From: Ilyonectria destructans | Lineage: Eukaryota > Ascomycota > Sordariomycetes > Hypocreales > Nectriaceae | NCBI GenBank assembly: GCA_020740775.1 | Contig: JAHEWK010000010.1 | Coordinates: 310,001-374,000, forward strand | Reading direction: 5' to 3' | Length of the DNA stretch: 64,000 nucleotides | In this document: positions 57,682-64,000 of the stretch, one piece after another | How positions within the stretch are numbered: the stretch's first letter is position 1 | Layout: each line of letters starts with the position of its first letter | The notes under the pieces: model-generated | The model's database searches: none | What the model was told of the DNA's origin: nothing | The model's input: only the letters and a program-made list of their open reading frames with translations | Position numbers and translations under genes: made by a program

Positions 57682-59756
57682 CGGGGTGGTGCAAGATGGA
57701 GGCAGAAGGGCACGAAGCGTGGAGGTGCAAAGACGTCACACCGTCGCGAGAGACGCCCCGGCGACAGCTGCACAAAATTAACATGTGGGTTTGGTAAGCA
57801 GAGAGAGCGCGGAGAAGGAAAGAGGCGGGAGCGAGGCTCGGAAGGGCGTGGAGCGAGACCAAGGCCAGGGAATGGGGTGAAGAGACTGGAAGCCTGGACT
57901 TTTGATATGGGTGAATGGTGAATGGTGAATAGTGATTGAAGAGGTGGGATCCGGATATGGGGAGTTAACTCTGGGATATGGGGGAGCATGGATTGGCAGG
58001 GCGCGGTGCTTGTGTGGGTACCCCGCCAAAGACGCCAGAGTCACAGGGGGTGGGCTTAGCAGGGAACGCCTACCAGTGGTACCTGGACGGACAACCTTTT
58101 GGGGGAGAGGCTCCCGCAGAGCTGCCGATGGGCCAGCGGTTGACAGTAGCCGATGGTGCGGATAGTGGGCCAGCCGGTAGGTGGTCGATAGCGGTCGATA
58201 GTGGTCAATAGCGGTCAGACAGTGGGTTTGGCAGCTGGTGCTGATGATGGAGGGGAGGTAGCGGACTGGCAGAAGGCTGAAGCTGCCTGCTCAGGGGTGG
58301 TCCCAGAGCGGGGTACGGGGTGGTTATAGCGTCGATGGCATCAATGCCCACGGGAGGCCGCGGGTTGTTCTGCTGTTGAGGAGGAAATGCCGTGGGTGCG
58401 CACTGAGGAGGAGGACGACACGCAGCACGGGAGAGCTGGCGAATAGAAGGGTGAAGGATCGAGGGACAAAGAGCAAAAGAGGCTTGGGTCTGACCGTGAG
58501 CAAAAGCTAGAGCTGCCTTGCGACGTTCAGTGGCATCCAGCCCTGCAGCTGTAAGCTCCCCGTGCCAGTTGGAATTCCGAACCGCGGAGCCCCAGTGGTG
58601 ATGGCGGTGGTGGTGGGGTACGGGCGTTATCACCAAGACATGGATGGGGGCATGTGCGAAGACATGGAGATTTTTTGGAGCTCCCGAGCTGGGATTAAGA
58701 AGAGGGAGGCGCGTGGAGGTCAGGCAGCGCACCGTGCGAAGACTGCGAGACACGAAATCAATACCGTGGGAGCCTGATAGGGATCTGGCGCGTCTCCGTC
58801 ACAGATTAGTAGAGCGCCGCCAATGCAGATTGGCCATCTGTCTGTCGTGCAACACACTGTGTGAGTGACTTGGACCATCTGCCTGAGGCTGCTACCTTAG
58901 CCAATGTCGTGCGAACTGCTTGACCAAGCTGAGTCCAAAGTGCATCTTGTCACACCCGGCTCACTGTGCTCAGCTGCTGATGGATGTACCTTGGCTGGCT
59001 CGATACCTGCGTTGTTGGGAGGTAGCCACACCTTTCATTGTCTTGCTGAGAAGCCTCCCACGTGGGGCTTGGATCCCGTAACGGCGACTACGAAACGGTT
59101 GGATCATCTCATGAGCTGCTCGATGTGCTCAGGGCGGAGACTTTTCCGAGCTAACAGTGGCGGCTCCCCTCCTTTGGTTTCCATTTCAATGTCACGGATG
59201 GGTGCGGCGAAGAACAGTTGTGGGTAGCACCGAGGCAGTTTAAGTTCCCTATACACGGGTAGAGTTCAAAGGCCTCGATCAATGCCAAGGGCTATAGTTC
59301 TAGAGTAGGACAACAAATACAAGCAGCATCATCTTCAAGCTCGCAAGGGTTTGCACTTGCTGTAGTAATGTTTGCCTTGGCCCCATGCGGCGGTAATCGA
59401 CAGCTTTGCAGGCCGTCGTCAGCTCCGGGTGACAGATGGATACCTAGGTACCTAGCGCTCAGTCGACGGGGTACAAGTGCGGGACACCCTTTTGCGGTAC
59501 CTCCACATCGGCAGCCACGCCGACCCACACAAGACAGCGCCTCTTGCGAATAATTTCAACCCTTACTCAACGCTTCGACGTCGTCCCGTCTGCGGTCAAT
59601 TGATTCACGCACACGCCTTCCCTTTTATATATTAGACCATTCGATTTGTTTAGACACATTCAGATCGTCAAGGTACACGGAGTTCCTATCCCAAGCTTCA
59701 CGACACATTGACCGACCAACAACTCGGTTGGCCAAGACTCAGTTGAGTCACTCACC
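57682..59756. other. 2.1-kb divergent intergenic region (deubiquitinase / POP3)
   Basis: Long leaders are likely on both sides. A TATATA element near 59,627 on the plus strand lies about 130 bp upstream of the POP3 start. Short frames in 57.7-58.8 kb on both strands are Pro/Ser/Arg-biased and unsupported. Confidence 0.5.
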
Positions 59757-60609
59757 ATGGCCAACACACCACAGCCCAGCCGAAAAAGAATTGTGCATCA
59801 ACTGGACACGCCATTTTCAGCTATCCCGTGGTACGCCTCACCGTATGCTTCCTTGCCTTTCACCAACCCACTCACTGTGTCTACAGGCCAACAATTTCTT
59901 CCGAGGACCAGGATACCATTCTTGAACTGCTATGCGAGTAAGTAAGCCCCATGAGCCATCTTTGAGCAAGACGCACTCGCTTCAAGAAGTCTGATCTATT
60001 TTAATGCGGACCTGATTCCCCTGACAAGTTGTTTCTAGCCTCTTAAGCCCCTTGGGCCAACATCGCCAAAGTTATACCAAACCGTCCAAGGGTAAAAGAG
60101 CAGCAAAACGGGATAAAGCAGCCAAAAAGTCTCAGGATCCCGCTGAAGATTCCCCAGTGCCACCCATGCCTGAGCTAAACGCCAGGATTGATGTCGGCCT
60201 GAACTCCATTACCAGAAATCTTGACCCGTTGGGTGACAGCTCTGACCGGCAATATTCCATGGTTTTTGTAGCACGCGGGGACCAAGGGTCATCGTTTAAC
60301 TGCCACTTCCCGCAGATGGTTGGTGCTACCTCAAAATGCCTCGATTCTGAGAAGAAGATCCGGTTGGTCGGGTTTTCCAAACCGTGCTCTGACAGGCTGA
60401 GTGCTTGTTTGGGGCTACCCAGAGTTTCGTCTGTTGCGATCACGACCGATGCCCCTGGTGCCAATGCTTTGCAGGAGTTTGTACAGAAGACGGTGGCGCC
60501 CGTGAATGCGGCCTGGCTGGATAAATCCCAAGACACACATTACCTGGCGACGATGATCAATGCGACTGAGATCACAGTTGCACCCAAGCGAGTTCGAAAT
60601 GAGGCATAG
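59757..60609 (+). CDS. POP3: RNase P/RNase MRP protein subunit Pop3
   Basis: Three exons, 59757-59830, 59887-59937 and 60039-60609, giving 231 residues with phases 2 and 2. The spliced N-terminus reads KRIVHQLDTPFSAIPWPTIS followed by EDQDTILELLCDLLSPLGQH. This is the conserved Pop3 opening and is fully restored only after removal of both introns. A basic linker follows (KPSKGKRAAKRDKAAKK). The remainder is an L7Ae-like alpha/beta domain (VFVARGDQ, SFNCHFPQMV, LVGFSKPCSDRLSACLGLPR, SVAITTDAP). Pop3 belongs to the nuclear ribonucleoprotein that matures tRNA 5' ends (RNase P) and cleaves pre-rRNA (MRP). Size is close to other filamentous fungi. Confidence 0.88.
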
Positions 60610-61524
60610 CACAAGGTCATAGTATGTACCCTATAATAAAACATTGAAGACAAGTTTCTGAAGTGGTCTCTTCATGGGTGACCGGATATTCGCATCAAAT
60701 ACATATGGGGAGAAAAAAGGGTGGCCTTGCTTTAGGGTGGCCTTTACCTGACCACTACCTCCATCACCGCTAAATCCATAAGTTTTATGGATCAAGGAGG
60801 ATGAAATCTGCCCCTAAATCGCCGTATAAGCACTGGTTGGTTCCTCCAGCTGGTCTGAGGAGATGAATGTTTCTACGAATGGCTGGCAGGCTTGGCTGCC
60901 TACCAAAGAATGCGTAAGGCACAAGGCTATCATTGGTTTGGAGTACTAGAGCAAACTGAAGATGGGATCGATTAGCGGTTGAAATTGGCGTGGTTTGATG
61001 AGAGCTCCTCACACACTGGCAGTCGAGTTTGCCTGGTTTGCTCCTTCCGTCAACCACCCGTCGCGCCTCCCGTGTTTTCCCTCCTCCATCGTGTTTTCTC
61101 CCGCCAGTCACCCCCCGGCTCTCCCTTTTCTCCTCCACCACAACATACCCCGAGGTTCAATTTTTGTACCTTCTACCATATTCCATTTTCCAATCCTCTC
61201 TTGGGATTTTTGAAAGAGAGGCAGCCTGACTCTCTTGAATCGAGCGCTCTCGCACTTCTCACATCACCCGCACGCATCTTCGCGCCTGAGAGAAGACAAG
61301 GAGTTACCTCTTTCACACTTCTCTGTCTCAACAGCATAGCTAGCACGTACTTCAGTCAGTCACTCGAGCAGAAACACACTCTAGGTAGGTCTCCTGTCGT
61401 CGACTTGACCGTCAGAGAAACCCTGGAACATGGGGCTCCTCTTGCCGGATGAGCTGACACTTGTCCTTAGCATACCCATTCGGAAGCTGCTCTTAGTCGA
61501 CAAGGCTAGCGAGGCCGTCTAAAG
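60610..61524. other. intergenic between POP3 and PAM2-protein gene
   Basis: About 915 bp. The right half is pyrimidine-rich, looking like a long leader. No coding frame with support. Confidence 0.5.
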
Positions 61525-62937
61525 ATGGACGGAGCCGGCTACAATGACCAAGCCAAGCTGAAGGCCGCCCTAGAACTTGCCAAAAGTTTCAAGAAGGGCA
61601 AGGAAACGCAACATCGCAGCAAGGGCGGTTCCATCGCTGGAGGGAATAAGCCTCAACTTACCCGATCAGATCAGGGGAACCGCCAGTACCCAGATAAGAG
61701 CCGGTCATATCAGGAAGACCAGCAGCAGCGACAGGAGCGACCGCCTTCAAACGTGCCTCCCCCAAGCCAACGGAGCTATACGAACACATTGGTCTCAGAT
61801 CCTTCCAAAATAAGCTCAGGGCCTATCATGGGAAGCAAGGTGTTTGATTTCCTATGCCGTCAAGACCACCGTGTCAAACCAGAAACCCGTAAGTACATGG
61901 CATGTGGGCTCTACCCCGTCGCGTCAAGCTAACTCTGCGAAGCATCCGTCCCTGAGCCTATTCGAAAGGATGTCGAGCTCGTTGCTGCAAAGCCCGTCAA
62001 CAAAGAAGAGTCACCCGACTCAAACGGAATTCAACAGCGTCGATCTATTGATAAGAATGCATTCGCCTTTGAAGCGATCCGAAAGCATATCACTCCAGCT
62101 GCTGCGAAGCCTACCGTCAAAACAATGGCCCCCGGCTTGACCAGAACACAGGTCCACCAGCCTCTCATCGACCTGGAGATGTTACCGAAGACACCAAAAG
62201 ACGACATGGTGGATTCTTTCTTCTCTCTCATGGACCAGGACATTGATGAAATAGTAGAGGCGCAGTTTTCAGCACCTCCTTCCGAATCTTTGCGTCTTGC
62301 AAACGATGAAACTCTGGTGCCAATAGCCACTCAACCTGTTCTTCAGCCGAAAAAGTGTGGCCAAAGAAGTTCTTATCTAGAGGCTGTTCAGGAACCCACT
62401 CGGCCTTCTCCTTTACAAGTTCACCCTGAGAAGGGGAACTGCACTGAGTCGCAAAAGGAAAACCTTCGCCCCAAAGCTCCCGAGTTCATACCGGAACGAG
62501 TCTCTTCAGAGAAATCTAACCAAGGTACCAATGATTTATCATCCATTCGCTCTAGGGACTCGAAGTTATCTGCGGAAGCCATGGAATGGACCCCAGTCAA
62601 GCCAATCGACGTCCAGCATCCACCCGTGCAGCTCCATGAACATGTTGTGCCAACTGGCCAATCGAACGGCCATTTGGTGTCCGTCACTCCAATCCAATTT
62701 ACTGACGGACGTCTTATACCAGGAATCACCACCGGTCAGCTCTATCTCCAAACACCCGTCAATGTCATGCAGGGCAACATCCCACCATCCGCGCCAGAGT
62801 CAGGAACGCTGGGCACTTTCCCCTTTGGTGCCTCATCCGAAACTGTTGCACCAATCCCTCTCGCCTCTGACAGCTCGGTAGCTACGCGAAAGAAGCCTAC
62901 AAAGGGATTGAAGGCGTCGATGTGGGCTACAAAGTGA
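61525..62937 (+). CDS. disordered protein with PAM2-type PABP-binding motif, function unknown
   Basis: Two exons, 61525-61888 and 61943-62937, giving 452 residues with a 54-bp intron (phase 1; CTAAC branch). The sequence is low-complexity (Gln, Ser, Pro, Lys) with no globular domain, signal or TM. At residues 295-305 lies NLRPKAPEFIP, matching the PAM2 consensus L-N-x-x-A-x-E-F-x-P apart from Arg for Asn. Leu, Ala, Glu-Phe and the final Pro are present. Short conserved-looking islands are FDFLCRQDHR (before the intron), FEAIRKHITP and EAMEWTPV. The protein ends in a basic tail (RKKPTKGLKASMWATK). It may be an RNA-associated or translation-related factor; that is inference from the PAM2 motif. 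Confidence 0.75.
62461..62493 (+). other. PAM2 motif coding segment
   Basis: Encodes NLRPKAPEFIP, residues 295-305 of the preceding entry. In known proteins (Paip1/2, eRF3, ataxin-2) PAM2 docks to the MLLE domain of poly(A)-binding protein through its Leu and Phe. Confidence 0.6.
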
Positions 62938-63433
62938 TCACCAAGTTCTCATAGTGGAACAAATTTGAAGTCTCCGATAGTGTTTGAGGAAGCCGCACAA
63001 GAGCACTTCTACACAAAACTGCCAACTCGAATCTGGGCAGCAGAAAATTAAGTCCGATGATGGATCAAGCATTGACGAAGAAAAGTCCCAGGGGAAGGGG
63101 TTGTGGTCTTATGTATGAATCTTGTATCGAAGAATGAATGCCGATAGGAGCCGAACCTCGATATGAGACGAGCAGCTAGCCGATAGAATGCGAAGGAAAC
63201 TAGGCAACTGCTAGACTACAAACTAATTGAGGCGGATACAAAGTCGCTCTTGAGGGTTTCGTGACTACTCCCTGTGACACATCAAAGCGTTCAAAGTTGA
63301 ACGCCAACACAATCTGTCTTTACAAGAGTCGAGTGAGCCTAAATAATCGCCCATTCCATTGTTTGGAAACATATGTCCAAAATCATTATGAGGAAATTAA
63401 TTCTTTTGCGCCGTGTCTGTCTCGTATGTACAT
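62938..63433. other. convergent 3' intergenic
   Basis: About 500 bp between the PAM2-protein stop (+) and the Noc3 stop (-). No gene seen. Confidence 0.5.
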
Positions 63434-64000
63434 CTAACTGTTCATTCCCTTCTCTAGCAACTTGACGCCCTCCCGAACCTTGGGAGAGTAATGCTTTCTC
63501 AACAATTCACCCTCCCAGACCGTTGCCGTAAAGGGATTACTTCCTTCGACGCTATCGCTAGTAGGAATGTAGCGACCGTCACCCTTGCGCTCCTCCGTGT
63601 TCCACAGACTGCACACCTTTTTGCTGTGGGTGTGGGCTATGTCGCTGAGCAGGACGAGGACAGCCTGGGTGGACTTGTCGGGCATCTGCAAGGCAGCTGT
63701 CATGAGTTGCTTGACGAAGGCGGCGAGGCGCAGCGGGGGCACGGAGCGGACATTCCAGGGCGGGAGGAGGATACCAGTGAGGGAACGGAGGAGGAGGACG
63801 GTGGTGGTCTGGACGTTGACCTTGGAGGTGGTGGAGTCGCTTGTGTTGGATGGGCGGGTGAGCTCGAGGTCGGGGTTGGTAGACAGAGAGAGGAGGGACG
63901 TGAAGAGGTGCGTGGTGAAGAAGGAGAGGTCGAGGTGGAGATCGTTACGGGAGTTGTGGGCATCTTGGCCGGCGAGGAGGGCGAAGGCAGTAACGGTGCA
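63434..64000 (-). CDS. NOC3: nucleolar complex protein Noc3, C-terminal part (runs off right edge)
   Basis: The open frame runs from the window edge to the stop at 63434, giving 188 C-terminal residues; the true start is outside. It reads FALLAGQDAH, SFFTTHLFTSLLSL, LPPWNVRSVPPLRLAAFVKQ, then STQAVLVLLSDIAHTHSKKV, LWNTEERKGDGRYIPTSDSV and SNPFTATVWEGELLRKHYSP. These blocks are the CBF/Noc3 C-terminal domain. Noc3 acts with Noc2 in the nucleolus and nucleoplasm in 60S ribosome maturation and, in yeast, in replication licensing. It carries no intron in this part. Confidence 0.88.
   Translation of the reverse strand, partial: CTVTAFALLAGQDAHNSRNDLHLDLSFFTTHLFTSLLSLSTNPDLELTRPSNTSDSTTSKVNVQTTTVLLLRSLTGILLPPWNVRSVPPLRLAAFVKQLMTAALQMPDKSTQAVLVLLSDIAHTHSKKVCSLWNTEERKGDGRYIPTSDSVEGSNPFTATVWEGELLRKHYSPKVREGVKLLEKGMNS

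Noticed and set aside
57074..57781. 235-codon antisense frame over the first USP exon
   Set aside because: Ser/Gly/Arg-rich shadow of the disordered USP N-terminus; no recognisable motif.

Overview
The window is nuclear DNA of a filamentous ascomycete. The evidence is: many short introns (about 45-90 nt) with GTRAGT-like donors and CTAAC-type branch points; compact housekeeping genes on both strands; CT/CA-rich leaders; and protein families in their fungal versions (Sat4-type rhodopsin-like membrane protein, fungal Vma22, Pop3, Sin1, Cdc4, GPI-anchored serine-rich protein). Gene style and protein sequences suggest a Sordariomycete, probably Hypocreales; that placement is inference. No bacterial, viral or intact transposon sequence was seen.

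Layout. 1-3.7 kb: no supportable gene. 3.7-5.3 kb: 12-TM MFS exporter (+). 5.9-6.5 kb: V-ATPase assembly factor Vma22 (+), tail-to-tail with a FAD/NAD disulfide oxidoreductase (-, 6.5-8.0 kb). 8.4-10.5 kb: neurochondrin-family protein (-). 11.2-11.5 kb: a U6 snRNA gene (-) with a TATA box upstream and a tRNA-like B box about 160 bp downstream. 12.1-15.2 kb: CLC chloride channel/transporter with CBS pair (+). 15.5-18.4 kb: replicative DNA ligase I (-). 18.9-20.4 kb: pyruvate dehydrogenase E1 alpha (-). 21.4-23.6 kb: Cdc4-type F-box/WD40 protein (-). 23.6-27.9 kb: long gene-free, microsatellite-rich interval. 27.9-29.4 kb: ZIP9/Atx2-type zinc transporter (-). 30.1-30.8 kb: C2H2 zinc-finger protein (-). 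31.3-32.4 kb: NFKBIL1-like Arg/Asp/His-rich protein (+). 33.3-33.8 kb: small GPI-anchored surface protein (-). 35.7-36.9 kb: Sat4/rhodopsin-like membrane protein (-). 38.7-39.9 kb: APH/CHK-type small-molecule kinase (+). 40.5-43.2 kb: TORC2 subunit Sin1/Avo1 (-). 43.6-44.7 kb: PRCC-domain protein (+). 45.0-46.6 kb: conserved fungal protein of unknown function (-). 49.6-57.7 kb: 2,619-residue USP9X/USP24-like deubiquitinase (-). 59.8-60.6 kb: RNase P/MRP subunit Pop3 (+). 61.5-62.9 kb: disordered protein with a PAM2 (PABP-binding) motif (+). 63.4 kb to the right edge: C-terminus of nucleolar Noc3 (-).

The genes do not form a metabolic cluster; this is mostly conserved housekeeping sequence. 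Loose themes are RNA biogenesis (U6, Pop3, Noc3, PRCC, NFKBIL1-like, PAM2 protein), replication and cell cycle (ligase I, Cdc4) and ion homeostasis (Vma22, CLC, ZIP). I rebuilt all exon structures by hand from splice consensus, reading-frame continuity and family conservation. The most interesting details are the U6 locus with its downstream Pol III-like element, a 17-nt microexon, a GC-AG intron forced by conservation, uORFs whose stops overlap the main ATG, and a PAM2 motif in an otherwise anonymous protein. I did not find a clearly novel multi-gene system.
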